Assembly (NCBI RefSeq): GCF_003992665.1
Contig: NZ_RZMX01000051.1
Location: forward strand, 229,033 to 293,032
DNA: 64,000 bases
Reading direction: 5' to 3'
DNA from: Pelagibacterium montanilacus
GTDB taxonomy: Bacteria > Pseudomonadota > Alphaproteobacteria > Rhizobiales > Devosiaceae
Shown here: positions 8,264-20,457 of the stretch, in pieces
Layout: every line of letters begins with the position of its first letter
Position numbering within the stretch: position 1 is the stretch's first letter
The notes under the pieces: model-generated
Seen by the model: the letters and a program-made list of their open reading frames with translations, nothing else
Database searches by the model: none
Told to the model about the DNA's origin: nothing
Made by a program: the position numbers and the translations under genes

Positions 8264-9157
8264 TCAGGTGCGCCTGACGCGATTGAAGAAGGGGATGATC
8301 GTGTTGCGGTCGCGGTGGTCACCGCCCATGCCGGCTGCAAAGTATGCACCTGCTGCGCTGACGACCAGAGCCGCACCGGTCAGGAAGGCAGCAAGGATGG
8401 CAATGATCCGAGCCTGTTCAGCCGCCTCGGCGATATCAGCCTGAACGGTCTGTGCCTCGGCCACGACCTGGTCGACCCGAGCCGCAGCTTCATCCGGCGA
8501 GAGCCCGGTGCGGGTGGCAACGACATTGGCCAGATAGGCGCGGTCTTCGTCCGTGACGCCATCTCCGGTCACGCCTGCAACCAGAATACGGCTAGCCTCG
8601 GCCCGTGCGGCCTCGTCTGCGATATCGGGCTGCTCGGTGCGGAACAGCAGATCGACGGTGTAGTCGAAGGGGTTGATGTCAGCCGTCGCATCTGCGGCCT
8701 GGGAAGAGGCTGCGCCGACCGCCGCGCCGGTGGTCTGTCCTGCGATCGAGGCCAGCCCCCCAATGCCACCAAAGGCAAGGATCGCGGTGAACGCCACCCC
8801 GGTTCCCCAGACCATGAGCCCGTGGATACCGTCGCGGACGTCGACTTCGTGATCGGTGGCATCCCCGAGACGCCGACGCATGCGGCCGGTCACGTAGCCG
8901 CCCGCCATGAAGGCCGAAAGCTGGACCCAGAGCACCCAGATCGCGAGGGTCACCGCCACCCAGAACGGGGACACGCCTTCGCTGCCGAACGGGCCGCTCA
9001 TGGAAAAGCCGATGGCGGACCCGAAGGTCATGAGCACCAGCGATACCGCGGAAGCAAGCACCGCACCGGCAAGAATGGCAGGCCAATCAATATATGACCC
9101 TGTGTCGCCTGCGGGCGCCGAGGCGCCGGCGGACAGGTGAGGTGAGGTTTCGGCCAT
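8264..9157 (-). CDS. PhnA-like polytopic membrane protein
   Basis: This 297-residue membrane protein matches the family often labelled 'PhnA-like' in Hyphomicrobiales, which has no proven function and should not be confused with phosphonoacetate hydrolase. Predicted membrane segments are at about residues 28-50, 63-90, 112-140 and 250-272. An acidic, helical soluble loop (about 165-245) lies between segments three and four. The C-terminus is basic. It is the third gene of a tight minus-strand unit after two membrane microprotein genes, with gaps of about 44 bases, and ends at a strong terminator. Context suggests a stress-inducible membrane function (inference). Confidence 0.75.
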   Translation of the reverse strand: MAETSPHLSAGASAPAGDTGSYIDWPAILAGAVLASAVSLVLMTFGSAIGFSMSGPFGSEGVSPFWVAVTLAIWVLWVQLSAFMAGGYVTGRMRRRLGDATDHEVDVRDGIHGLMVWGTGVAFTAILAFGGIGGLASIAGQTTGAAVGAASSQAADATADINPFDYTVDLLFRTEQPDIADEAARAEASRILVAGVTGDGVTDEDRAYLANVVATRTGLSPDEAAARVDQVVAEAQTVQADIAEAAEQARIIAILAAFLTGAALVVSAAGAYFAAGMGGDHRDRNTIIPFFNRVRRT

Positions 9158-9200
9158 TGCCGGGTACTCCTGGGGTTCGAGAAAATCAGGCCTTGAAAAA

Positions 9201-9275
9201 TCAGGCCAGACCGATGAAGGACAGAATGGCCATGACGACGACGACGAGACCGACGATGTAGATGATGGAATTCAT
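9201..9275 (-). CDS. Membrane microprotein, 24 residues
   Basis: A 24-codon open frame encodes a peptide beginning MNSIIYIVGLVVVV and ending SFIGLA, essentially one transmembrane helix. The ATG is preceded by a clear AAGGAG ribosome site 8-13 bases upstream. Similar tiny hydrophobic proteins are widespread in Hyphomicrobiales and lack a function. It lies 43 bases upstream of the PhnA-like gene and 44 bases after the next microprotein, all on one strand. It is below the usual gene-calling length, but the ribosome site and the hydrophobic coding pattern support it. Confidence 0.7.
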   Translation of the reverse strand: MNSIIYIVGLVVVVMAILSFIGLA

Positions 9276-9319
9276 TTGAATAATCTCCTTGTGTGATGTC
9301 AGCCGGACAACCGCCCGCT

Positions 9320-9397
9320 CTAGAGGACGAAAATCAGAAGCAGGATGATCAGCGGGATGGGGATCCCGACAAGCCAGAGCAACAAACCCGCAAACAT
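9320..9397 (-). CDS. Membrane microprotein, 25 residues
   Basis: A 25-codon open frame encodes MFAGLLLWLVGIPIP followed by a run of isoleucine, leucine and valine ending in FVL. It is a single hydrophobic helix with a Pro-Ile-Pro kink. An AGAGGG ribosome site precedes the ATG. It is the first gene of the three-gene membrane unit ending at 8264, and an EcfG-like promoter lies 74 bases upstream. Function unknown. A non-coding reading is possible, but the conserved arrangement of small hydrophobic frames argues for expression. Confidence 0.6.
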   Translation of the reverse strand: MFAGLLLWLVGIPIPLIILLLIFVL

Positions 9398-9470
9398 GGC
9401 AAAACCCTCTTTTCCCCGCCCGCAGAATGCGGCGCGAGGGCGGTTGAAATCATTGTGATCGATGGCTGGT

Positions 9471-9496
9471 AAAGTCCGAGACCGCGCAATGGTTCC
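9471..9496 (-). promoter_or_regulatory. EcfG-type general stress promoter candidate
   Basis: On the minus strand GGAAC (9496-9492) and CTTT (9474-9471) are separated by 17 bases. The alphaproteobacterial EcfG consensus is GGAAC, 16-17 bases, then CGTT, so the -10 differs at one position. It points at the microprotein unit starting at 9397. Confidence 0.4.
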
Positions 9497-9614
9497 AAAC
9501 GCGGCGAGATCAAGGCGGAATTGGCTCGAGCTGCTGCAGAACCGCCGCGCCCCTACAGGCCGCGGCCGCGACGATATGGTGGCAAGCGACGCTGATCGGC
9601 GTGCGATCGGGCGC

Positions 9615-12600
9615 TCAGTAGTCCTGTTCGTAGAAGATCCCGAGCGAGGAATCCCCGTCGGCGCCAGCGGCACCGCGTGCGCGCAACTCTTCGGTGAGCT
9701 CGAGGTCGATCGTGACCCGGGACTGACCCTCGGCGCCCGCCTCGACTCCTAGATATATGTTATCGTCGATGTACCGACCCGCGCGGACCGTGGCCTGCCC
9801 GTCAGCACCGGTGACGATGTCGAGATCGTCCAGCCCCACCGCATCGCGCAGCCCGCCCAGAATCGACCCACTCTCGGCGCCTCCGGCCAGTTCGATTGCC
9901 GCGGCGGCGAGCTGGGCAAGCTGGAGGGGCGAGAGTTCGGCGACCGGCCGGTTGAAGATGAGCTGGGCCAGAACCTCGTCCTCGGGCAGCGAGGGGTTGG
10001 AATCGAACGAGATCTCGGGTTCGGACGCCCGTCCGGTGACCTGCACGATCACCGTGACGTCGGCGCTGGCCGTGGTGGCCGTGAAGTCGATGAAGGGGTC
10101 GAGGTCGCCCACCAGCGTCACCGAGCCGGACTGGAAGTCGATGCGCTGGCCCAGAATGCTCAGCCGGCCCCGGATGAGCTCGAGCCCGCCCACGGGAATG
10201 ATGGCGTCGGTGGTGCCGGTGAGGGTGACCGAACCGCCGACCTCGGCATCGAGTCCGCGGCCGCGGATGAAGACCTGGTTGGGTGCACTGATGGTGAGAT
10301 CGAGACCGAGCCCCGACCCGACGCCCGGTGCGTCCGGCTCTGGGCGCTCGTCGATCCGGGCGCGCTCAAGGGTGGCCGAGACCTCGGGCGCCGGGTTGCG
10401 GTGGATGACGTCGATCACCTCGCCCGGGCCGCCAAAGCCCTCGGGTACCGTGATGTCGGCGCGCGCAATGGCGATATTGCCCGATATCGTGCCACCGGCG
10501 CCCAGAGGGCCGTTGAGCGCGATATTGCCGCCCAGCGTGGCCACCAGGAGATTGCCGTCGGCATAGCGCGCATCGTTGAGCGCCACCTGAATGTTGGAGG
10601 TGAAGGCGGGGGCGTCGAGCCCCACAGTGCCGCTGACCGAGATCGAGCCGCCCGCCGCGAGCCGGGCAGTGAGGCTGTTGATCGTGACCTGCCGTGCCGA
10701 AAGAGAAGCATTGCCGGTGATGTCCACGAGCCGCAACCCCAGGGTGGGGTCGACATAGGTGGCGCCGGCTACGCTTACGGTGCCCGAAAATTGAGGATCG
10801 TCGAGCGCGCCGGTGACCCGGGCGTCGAGATTGGCCGAGCCGGAAAGCTGGGCCCCCTGATCGAGAAGGAAGCGGTTGGCGAGGGTGAGGGGGATCGTGC
10901 CCCCGACCGCGAGATCGAGCCCGGTGCCCTCGAGCGGGATCGACCCCTGCGCCGTGACGCCCAGACCTTGCGCGCCGGTGGCACTGGCCGAGGCAAGGGT
11001 GATCGCGCCGTCTGCGAACCCGCCCCGGGCGGAAAACGAGAAGGGGGCGATGCCCAGATCGTCGATCACCGCAGCATCGAGCCCGCTGCCCTCGACCGTG
11101 AAACTGGCCTGCGGATCGTCTGCTGCGCCGGTGATCCGGGCTGTGCCCTCGAGCGTGCCGGCCAGCCCCAGATCGGGGGCCACGGTGTTGGCGATCGAGA
11201 GCGGCAGCGCCGAGACGGTCAGCGCGATGTCGAGCGACTGGCCGGCGGTGCCGGTGGCCGTGATCCGGCCCGAACCCACCGCGAAATCGAGCCCGGAGAA
11301 CGCCACCTGATCGTTGGCGACGGTGAGCGTGGTGGGGTTGGCCAGCCGGGCCGAGAGCTGGCCCTGCTGGAGGTCGAGCCGATCGAGCGCGACCGAATAA
11401 CCCGCCTCGACCGGAGAGAGCGTGCCGGCGAGCCCAAGGTCGGTGCCGTTGGCAAGGGCCGCCTCGCCGGCGAAATCGGTGGTCTCGTCGCTCGAGGACG
11501 CCTGGAGGGCGAGCGATGCGATATCGAGCCCGCCCACCGCGATCCCCTGTCCGCGCACCTGCCCATCGACGGCGGGCACCCCGAAGAGATCGGCTATCCG
11601 GGCCTGGATCGTGGCGCTCGAGATCGAGGTGTCGTCAAGGACGAGTCCGGAAACCGAGGCGGAGATTTCAGCGCTCTGGGTCTCGGCTCGGCTCTCAAGG
11701 CTGATGTCGGCGGTGACCGATCCCCGAGCCTCAAGCGCCGCGAGCGCGGCGGCCGCTTCGATATCGCGGCCATCGAGCATCAGCCGGCCATCCATGAGCC
11801 CGTCGGCGCGAATCGTGAGGTGTCCGGAAAGATCGGTCCCCGGGGCGCTGAACTCCAGATCGGCAATGCGCGTGATCTCCTCGGTGCGCTCGATGCTGGC
11901 GGCGAGATCCACGAGGAACCCGTCGAGCATGCCTTCGCCCGAAACATCGCCGCGCAGTCCCTCGGCGTCGGACACGCCGTCAAAGCCAAGACGGGCATCA
12001 GAAAGCGTCCGCCCGGCAAGTCGGCCCTGCGGCACGCGTGCGTCGAACGCCAGATCGATGGTGCCCTCGGTCCCCTGGGCCGTGCCCATGGCGGTGAGCG
12101 CGCCACTGGCGTTCTCCGATATCAGTGCGAGATCTGACAGGGACACCTCGAAGGCGAAATCTGAGGTTTGGGACCCCAGGAGGCCATCGGCGGTGATTGC
12201 CAACTGGTCATTGCCCAAGGCAAAGCCCTCGGCCTCGATCCCCGCCTCGGTCCGCGCGACGCGGCCCAGAACGGCCACCGGCTCGGTCAGCAGCCGGTCG
12301 GCGATCGGATTGTCCAGCGCAAGATCGGTCGCGACCCCGTCGAGCGCAAGATCGAACCCGCCAGACAGGAGCGCCAGCGTGCCATTGGCATCGAGCCGGA
12401 TGGCGCCTGAAAGCTCGCGCCCGGCAAGGCCGGAAAAGGGGGCAAGCGAGGAACTGGTCAAGGCAATATCGCCATCGAACACGGCTTGGGCGATCTCGCC
12501 GGCCATTTCGAATTCGAGCGCCTGGCCCATGACGCGCAACTGGGCCAGGGTTATGGGGTCGCCCGCTTGCCAGAGCCCGGCAAAGCCGATGCCGATCGAG

Positions 12601-13979
12601 GCGCCCAGTGCCTCGGCGATTTCCTCCGATGCGGTCTCGATGCCCTCGAGCGCGCCCTGGCCGTTGAAGGTCACGCGCCGGGCATCGGGGTCGTCGAGCC
12701 CGGCGGCAACGCCGGAGGCCGACATCGAGAGGCTGGCGGCAGAAAATTCGGGGGTCGTGAAATCGATCATCTGCAGGGCCCCCTGCCATTCCTCCGACCC
12801 TTCGGCGCCGAAATCGACGTCGAACCGCGCGCGGGAAATCCGGGTGGACGCGCCGGGCACGGGCAGGGTTACCGGGCTGCCATCGGCCGAGGAAATCTCG
12901 CCGCGCGCCACGAGGCGCTGGAGGAACCCGTCTTGCCCGGTGCGGCCCTCGGCGAGCAGCGAAAGCTGACCGCCCGACAGCGCGAGGGAATTGAGCACGA
13001 GGCCGCCCTCGCCGGGCACGAGCAGATCGAGGGTCAGTTCGGTGCGCTCCCCGAAGAACTCGCCATAGGCGGCAGGCAGGATATCGGCGAGCGGGCCACC
13101 CAGATCGGCGGTGATGGCAAGGCCCTCGGCCATCTCATCGAGGGTCCCGCGCCCGGAGAGGACGCGCTGGCCCGCCGCATCAAGCGTGAGGTCGATATCG
13201 AGATCGTCCAGCGCACCGGCTCCCGCGATCCCCAGTTCGATCTCGGGGCGCCCTTCGATGTTGAGCACATTGGCGATGATGCCGTCCTCGGGCTCGACGA
13301 GCGCGAGGTCGAGATCGATTTCCCGGGTTTCGTTGGAAAAGGTGACGTCGAGCGCGAGGCTCCCACCGGGGCCATCGACACGGGTGATGTCGAGATCGGC
13401 GTCGAGATTGCCATCGTCGAGCACCATCGATCCGGCCAGGGAAATTTCCGAGCCCAGCCCGAAGACCTGATCGCCAAAGACGACCGAAGGGACCGAAAGT
13501 TCCTCGAGGATTACCGCGACAGGCAGGTCCGGCACCGAAAAGCCGGTTGCCTCCAGGCTCGGGCCGCCCGTGGCCTCCTGGGTGGAGACCGGGTTGCGCA
13601 CATAGCTGATCTGGTCGGCCGAGAGCGAATCGATCTCGAGCCGGCCAAGCAGAAGGGCCCCCTGATTCCACTCGATCGCGGCGTTCTCGATAATCAGCCA
13701 GATCCCCTGGGTGTCGGAAATGGTGATCTGGGCGATCGAGGCATTGGACGAGAGCGCACCGTCGATGCCGGTCAGCCGGATCTGGCGGTCGGGGGTGGAG
13801 ATCTGGTCTTCCACGAACTGGACCAGCCGGCTGCGTTGGGTGGCTTCATCGAGTTCGACGGCGCGCGCGAGGGTGTCCATGAGGCTTTCGCCTTCTTCCT
13901 GCGCGGTGGCGGGAAGAAGCGAGAACGCGGCAGGCAGGAAGATGGCCAGCCCGAGAAGAAGTGCCGCAAGCCGTCTCAA
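9615..13979 (-). CDS. tamB: Translocation and assembly module inner-membrane component TamB
   Basis: The 1454-residue protein is TamB, a periplasm-spanning beta-rich protein anchored in the inner membrane that works with TamA in outer-membrane protein insertion or lipid transfer. It has an N-terminal signal/anchor (residues about 1-27), long repetitive beta-strand sequence, and a C-terminal DUF490 domain with the family-typical ending LGIFYEQDY. The start is a TTG whose last two bases overlap the TamA stop (TTGA), so translation is coupled to tamA. The length is normal for the family. Function is supported by both sequence and operon partner. Confidence 0.93.
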   Translation of the reverse strand: MRRLAALLLGLAIFLPAAFSLLPATAQEEGESLMDTLARAVELDEATQRSRLVQFVEDQISTPDRQIRLTGIDGALSSNASIAQITISDTQGIWLIIENAAIEWNQGALLLGRLEIDSLSADQISYVRNPVSTQEATGGPSLEATGFSVPDLPVAVILEELSVPSVVFGDQVFGLGSEISLAGSMVLDDGNLDADLDITRVDGPGGSLALDVTFSNETREIDLDLALVEPEDGIIANVLNIEGRPEIELGIAGAGALDDLDIDLTLDAAGQRVLSGRGTLDEMAEGLAITADLGGPLADILPAAYGEFFGERTELTLDLLVPGEGGLVLNSLALSGGQLSLLAEGRTGQDGFLQRLVARGEISSADGSPVTLPVPGASTRISRARFDVDFGAEGSEEWQGALQMIDFTTPEFSAASLSMSASGVAAGLDDPDARRVTFNGQGALEGIETASEEIAEALGASIGIGFAGLWQAGDPITLAQLRVMGQALEFEMAGEIAQAVFDGDIALTSSSLAPFSGLAGRELSGAIRLDANGTLALLSGGFDLALDGVATDLALDNPIADRLLTEPVAVLGRVARTEAGIEAEGFALGNDQLAITADGLLGSQTSDFAFEVSLSDLALISENASGALTAMGTAQGTEGTIDLAFDARVPQGRLAGRTLSDARLGFDGVSDAEGLRGDVSGEGMLDGFLVDLAASIERTEEITRIADLEFSAPGTDLSGHLTIRADGLMDGRLMLDGRDIEAAAALAALEARGSVTADISLESRAETQSAEISASVSGLVLDDTSISSATIQARIADLFGVPAVDGQVRGQGIAVGGLDIASLALQASSSDETTDFAGEAALANGTDLGLAGTLSPVEAGYSVALDRLDLQQGQLSARLANPTTLTVANDQVAFSGLDFAVGSGRITATGTAGQSLDIALTVSALPLSIANTVAPDLGLAGTLEGTARITGAADDPQASFTVEGSGLDAAVIDDLGIAPFSFSARGGFADGAITLASASATGAQGLGVTAQGSIPLEGTGLDLAVGGTIPLTLANRFLLDQGAQLSGSANLDARVTGALDDPQFSGTVSVAGATYVDPTLGLRLVDITGNASLSARQVTINSLTARLAAGGSISVSGTVGLDAPAFTSNIQVALNDARYADGNLLVATLGGNIALNGPLGAGGTISGNIAIARADITVPEGFGGPGEVIDVIHRNPAPEVSATLERARIDERPEPDAPGVGSGLGLDLTISAPNQVFIRGRGLDAEVGGSVTLTGTTDAIIPVGGLELIRGRLSILGQRIDFQSGSVTLVGDLDPFIDFTATTASADVTVIVQVTGRASEPEISFDSNPSLPEDEVLAQLIFNRPVAELSPLQLAQLAAAAIELAGGAESGSILGGLRDAVGLDDLDIVTGADGQATVRAGRYIDDNIYLGVEAGAEGQSRVTIDLELTEELRARGAAGADGDSSLGIFYEQDY

Positions 13980-15880
13980 AACGATTGTCCTATGCCGACG
14001 TAGAGGGCGTAGTCGGGGTCGCCCTCGCGCTTGTTGAGCGGGATGGCCGCGTCGAGCCGCAAGGGCCCGAGCCCGGTGTGGTAGCGCAAGCCCACCCCGG
14101 CGCCCAGGCGCAGATCCTCGAGCCCGGGGAAGGTGTCGGCAGCCACATAGCCGCCATCGACGAACCCGACCACGCCGATGTCCTCGGTGATCCGGGCCCG
14201 CGCCTCGAGGGACGCCTCGAGCAGGTAGCGCCCGCCGGTCAAATTGCCGTCCTGGTCCTCCACCCCGATGGAGCGGAACCCGTAGCCGCGCACCGAGCCG
14301 CCCCCGCCGGCGAAAAACAGCATGCTGGGAGGGATCTCGGAAAGATCGGGGCCTGCCAAAGCCCCGGCGCGCACCCGGGCGGCAAGGACGTAGTCATTGT
14401 CCTCCCCGAAGCCGAAATAGGTGCGGCCCTCGACCGTGGCCCGGACGATCGGGTTACCGTAGGAGAATTCATAGACCGGATCGAGCGTGCCCGAGAGGTA
14501 GATACCCTCGGTGGGATCGAGCTCGGAATCGCGGGTGTCGTAGGTCGCCTCGCCATAGAGACCGGCTGTGGTGAAGGTGCGCGCCCCGAAGGTCTGGTCC
14601 TCGACATAGGACTGGCGGAACGCGGCCCCGCCCTCGCCGTTGATCGCGCCGAAAAACAGGTGCTGGAGCCCGATCCGGCCTTGGAGCGCGGCTTCGGTAT
14701 AGAGCGGGAGCACCTCGTATTGCGCGGAGGCGGAGGCGACGAGATCGGTGTCGGGGGTGAAGATGCCCGGCTTGGTGAAGGTGCCGCCGAAGAAATAATC
14801 GAACTCCGCAGTCTCCACCGGATAGCCGATGCCCGCGATGCGCGCGTCGAGCCGGAGCCGTTCGGCCTGGCCAAAGAGATTGCGGTGCAGCCAGAAGCCC
14901 TCGACGCCCAGCCCATCGACGCTCGAAACCGTGGCGCCGACGCCGAAGCGGCGCAGGGGCCGCTCCTGAACCACGACCTCATAGGGCAGGGTGCCCTCAG
15001 GCGTGATTTCGGCAGCTGCCTCGAGGCGCAAAGTGGAAAAAACGTCGAGGCGCGAGAGACGCGTGCGGGCCTGGTCGACATCCTCGGGATGATAGGGCGT
15101 GCCCGGGATGAGCCCGGTCTGGCGGATGATGAAATCGGGATCCATGCGCTCGGCGCCGCGCACGCTGACCGGCCCGAAACTGGCATAGCGGCCCGGATCG
15201 ACCACCGCCACGACCTCGAGGGTGTTGGTCGGGTGGTCGGCGACGACCTCGCGCGCGGCGATCTCCGCCTTGGGGTAGCTCTGGCGGCGCCATGCCTCGA
15301 TCGATAGCTGCTCGGCGCGGGCGATGGTGCCGGCGCGGGCGGGCTGGCCCTGGGCGAACCCGGCCTCGGCGAGCGTTTCGACTTGGTCGGCGTCAGCGGC
15401 GGCGATGGGTGCGCTGTTCTCGATCCGGGTGGTGGAGAAGGTGAACCGGGGGCCTGTGGAGACGCGCACCGCGATGCGCGCGGGATCGGGGAGCGAAACA
15501 TCGGGCGGCAGGGTGCTCGCCTCCCGGCCTTCGACGAGGATGGAGACCGACCCGCCGTAATAGCCTTCATTGTAAAGCGCGGCGGTAAGGCGGCGATAAT
15601 CGCCCCTGGCCTTGGAGAGCAGCCCGGGGACCCCCGAGGCGGGCTCCTCGCGATCCTGCCAGAGGGTCGAGGCCGATTGCAGGACGGTCTCGATCTCCTC
15701 GGGCGCCTCGGCCGAGAAGTCCAGCGCGTAACTGCGCGGGTCGGCGATCACGATATCGTCCTCTTGGGCGTCTCCGCCAAAGAACTGGATGCCGAACAGT
15801 TCGAAGGCGTGCGCCTGCGGGGCACAGAGGACGAGGATCGAAAGGCTCGAGGCCAGAAGGAGGGGAGAAAATCGCTTCAC
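13976..15880 (-). CDS. tamA: Outer-membrane translocation component TamA (BamA/Omp85 family)
   Basis: This 634-residue Omp85-family protein has an N-terminal signal peptide (ending about residue 25, APQAHA), POTRA-like domains, and a C-terminal beta-barrel of about 350 residues. The barrel contains GGGGSVRGYGFRS, the Omp85 signature near residue 530. It ends in VGIGQSF with a terminal phenylalanine, as outer-membrane barrels do. It is immediately upstream of and coupled to tamB. TamA is distinguished from BamA by having fewer POTRA domains and by this neighbour. Confidence 0.93.
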   Translation of the reverse strand: MKRFSPLLLASSLSILVLCAPQAHAFELFGIQFFGGDAQEDDIVIADPRSYALDFSAEAPEEIETVLQSASTLWQDREEPASGVPGLLSKARGDYRRLTAALYNEGYYGGSVSILVEGREASTLPPDVSLPDPARIAVRVSTGPRFTFSTTRIENSAPIAAADADQVETLAEAGFAQGQPARAGTIARAEQLSIEAWRRQSYPKAEIAAREVVADHPTNTLEVVAVVDPGRYASFGPVSVRGAERMDPDFIIRQTGLIPGTPYHPEDVDQARTRLSRLDVFSTLRLEAAAEITPEGTLPYEVVVQERPLRRFGVGATVSSVDGLGVEGFWLHRNLFGQAERLRLDARIAGIGYPVETAEFDYFFGGTFTKPGIFTPDTDLVASASAQYEVLPLYTEAALQGRIGLQHLFFGAINGEGGAAFRQSYVEDQTFGARTFTTAGLYGEATYDTRDSELDPTEGIYLSGTLDPVYEFSYGNPIVRATVEGRTYFGFGEDNDYVLAARVRAGALAGPDLSEIPPSMLFFAGGGGSVRGYGFRSIGVEDQDGNLTGGRYLLEASLEARARITEDIGVVGFVDGGYVAADTFPGLEDLRLGAGVGLRYHTGLGPLRLDAAIPLNKREGDPDYALYVGIGQSF

Positions 15881-16101
15881 GGCTGGTACGCAGTCCTACA
15901 AACCCAATTCCGTTGCGTTCCGATGCCGTTGTGCGCCCCCGTCACCACCTGCATCATGATCCCAGCCGGCCCCGCAGCAGCGGACGGCACGCGAAATGAA
16001 CGCCTTTGTCTCAAACCCAATCTAGCACAGTGGCGTTAACGAGACACCCTACAGGCAACACGATCCAGGATCGGGGTTGCAGGAAGGCCACACCCGACAG
16101 G

Positions 16102-16923
16102 CTACTGGCCCGCGGACTGGAAGGGGCTGGAGAACTTTTCAAACATCGAGAAGGTGGCCTCGATGAAGTCTGTTTCGATGCGTTTGGCCGCCTCCGAGAC
16201 CGTCTCGAAATAGGCCGAGCTCGAAGTGACCGAGGGCCTCAGGCCATTGGCTGTGTCACCTGCCACCGGTGCGGGCGCGACGGCAGCGACGGCCTGGACG
16301 GCGGTCGTGGCCTCGGCCACTGCGGCGGCGGGGCTCAGCAGGTGGCGCGGACGCTCGGGCGGAACCATGCCCTGGGGCAGGCCCACGGCCGCGGGCGCGA
16401 CGGATGCGAGCTGGGGCAGTTTCTGGGGTGCAGGCTGGGGCGTTTGCGCGGTGCGCAGGGCAGGCGGGGTCGGGGCGACGGGGGATTTGGGCCCGGGCCG
16501 CAGACCGGTTTCCTCCAGAAGGCCCATATCGCGCGCCTTGTAGTAATAGCCCGCAGCGTAATTGCGGACCGCGGCGTCCTGATTGCCTCGCGCGACCAGA
16601 TAGGCGCCGCGCAGGTATTTGACCGCGTAGATGAGGTTTGTCTCGGCGTCCAGCAGGCCCTCGGCAGACCCGCGATAGCCCATGGATTGAGCGGTGTCGT
16701 GCCGGATCTGCATCAGGCCCCAATAGGGCCCGTTGCGGGCGGCCGGGTTGAAGGTGCTTTCGCGCTTGACCACGCGGCGCACGAGTTCGACCGGAAGGTC
16801 GTAATAGTCGGCGTAATACTGGATGAGGACATCGACCTGGGCGCGGTCGTCGGATCGTGCGGGCTGGATCATCAGACCCATCAGGATCGCGGCGCACAGC
16901 GCCAGAAGTCGACTTGCCGTCAT
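16102..16923 (-). CDS. Lytic transglycosylase, SLT domain
   Basis: The 273-residue exported protein has a signal peptide (about residues 1-24) and an SLT-type lytic transglycosylase domain that cleaves peptidoglycan glycan strands. The catalytic glutamate lies in VVKRESTFNP, and GPYWGLMQIRHDTA and NLIYAVKYLRGAY are family motifs. After about residue 145 the protein is Pro/Ala-rich and low in complexity, ending with an amphipathic segment, which is unusual for short LTs and may be a wall-spanning linker. The ATG chosen begins the signal peptide; an upstream extension lacks homology. It diverges from the RluA gene across 172 bases. Confidence 0.9.
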   Translation of the reverse strand: MTASRLLALCAAILMGLMIQPARSDDRAQVDVLIQYYADYYDLPVELVRRVVKRESTFNPAARNGPYWGLMQIRHDTAQSMGYRGSAEGLLDAETNLIYAVKYLRGAYLVARGNQDAAVRNYAAGYYYKARDMGLLEETGLRPGPKSPVAPTPPALRTAQTPQPAPQKLPQLASVAPAAVGLPQGMVPPERPRHLLSPAAAVAEATTAVQAVAAVAPAPVAGDTANGLRPSVTSSSAYFETVSEAAKRIETDFIEATFSMFEKFSSPFQSAGQ

Positions 16924-17095
16924 CGCGGGCAACTCCGCCTGTTTCGGATGGATGCCCGGCCCAACGGACCAGAGGCATTGATCGCCCATGTTCGGGACAG
17001 TTGTGGCCAAATCGGGGCGCAATCGCGGCGAAACGGCGCGTGGCGCGCTTCAAGCCGCTTTGTGCGTCCAACCATTGCTGATATGCCACACGCCC

Positions 17096-17791
17096 ATGAC
17101 AGAGATGCCCTCCCTCCCCGAGCTGGGGCCCATGCCCGAGCAGTTCGTCTATGCGCCCCCGACCGAGCCCTGGCTCGACATCGTCTTCGAGGACGAGGTG
17201 CTGATCGTTTTCGACAAGCCCTCGGGGCTCTTAAGCGTTCCGGGCAAGGATCCGAGGCTGGCCGACAGCCTCCAGACCCGGGTTCTCGCGGCCTATCCGG
17301 GGGCGGGGACCGTGCACCGGCTCGACAAGGACACGTCCGGGCTGATCGTGATGGCCAAAACGCGGTTCGCCCATGGGCGGCTGGGGATGCAGTTCGAGAA
17401 GCGCCAGACCCGCAAGACCTATTTCGCCCGGGTCTGGGGCGAGATCGAAGGCGAGGACGGGCTCGTCGACCTGCCGCTCGCCACCGACTGGGAGAACAAG
17501 CCGCGCCAGCGGGTGGACCATGAGCGGGGCCGCACCGCACAGAGCCGCTGGGAGGTGGTGGGCCGGGAGGACGGGGCGACGCGGGTGAGGCTGGTGCCGA
17601 TCACCGGGCGCACCCATCAGCTCCGGGTGCACATGCGGGTGCTCGGTCACCCTATTCTGGGGGACGAGTTCTACGCCACCGGCGCGGCGCTACGCGCCGC
17701 CGATCGGCTGCAGCTCCACGCCGCGCATCTGGGCTTTGCCCATCCGCTGACGGGCGAGGCCATGGACATCGAAAGCCCCGTGCCCTTCTGA
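17096..17791 (+). CDS. RluA-family pseudouridine synthase
   Basis: This 231-residue enzyme isomerises uridine to pseudouridine in rRNA and/or tRNA. The signature HRLDKDTSGL contains the catalytic aspartate (residue 77), and ITGRTHQLRVHM is the second conserved block. There is no S4 domain, and the size fits the RluA subgroup (dual 23S/tRNA specificity in E. coli); the exact target here is not shown by sequence. The ATG was chosen because residues upstream of it have no homology. It converges on gyrB, with two hairpins in between. Confidence 0.9.
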   Translation: MTEMPSLPELGPMPEQFVYAPPTEPWLDIVFEDEVLIVFDKPSGLLSVPGKDPRLADSLQTRVLAAYPGAGTVHRLDKDTSGLIVMAKTRFAHGRLGMQFEKRQTRKTYFARVWGEIEGEDGLVDLPLATDWENKPRQRVDHERGRTAQSRWEVVGREDGATRVRLVPITGRTHQLRVHMRVLGHPILGDEFYATGAALRAADRLQLHAAHLGFAHPLTGEAMDIESPVPF

Positions 17792-17832
17792 GCGCACGCC
17801 CCGGGTTCGCGCCGCACGCAGCCAGACCAAAT

Positions 17833-17857
17833 CCTGTTCTGAGTGAGTCAGAACAGG
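17833..17857. repeat. Hairpin repeat between the RluA gene and gyrB (first unit)
   Basis: A perfect 10-bp inverted repeat (CCTGTTCTGA and TCAGAACAGG) with a 5-base loop. It stands between converging genes and may serve as a bidirectional terminator or belong to a dispersed intergenic repeat. Confidence 0.6.
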
Positions 17858-17892
17858 AGCTCCAAGTCTTTGATATGTCGCGTTTCCGAACC

Positions 17893-17914
17893 GGAAAAGT
17901 GTTTCCACTTTTCC
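17893..17914. repeat. Hairpin repeat abutting the gyrB stop (second unit)
   Basis: A 9-bp inverted repeat (GGAAAAGTG and CACTTTTCC, loop TTTC) ending 11 bases from the gyrB stop. The surrounding sequence resembles the GGAAAAGTG-type palindromic repeats scattered between genes in Hyphomicrobiales; copy number in this genome cannot be seen from the window. Confidence 0.6.
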
Positions 17915-17924
17915 TGGAAGCACT

Positions 17925-20390
<2,466 letters not shown>

Positions 20391-20457
20391 CTATCCGATC
20401 CGGGCGCCGACCCCAAGCGTGATGGCGGGTTTTTGCCCGCATGGGACCCTTTGTGGC

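Noticed and set aside
9462..9752. Plus-strand open frame before tamB
   Set aside because: It overlaps the tamB end and the candidate promoter, with no homology or ribosome site.
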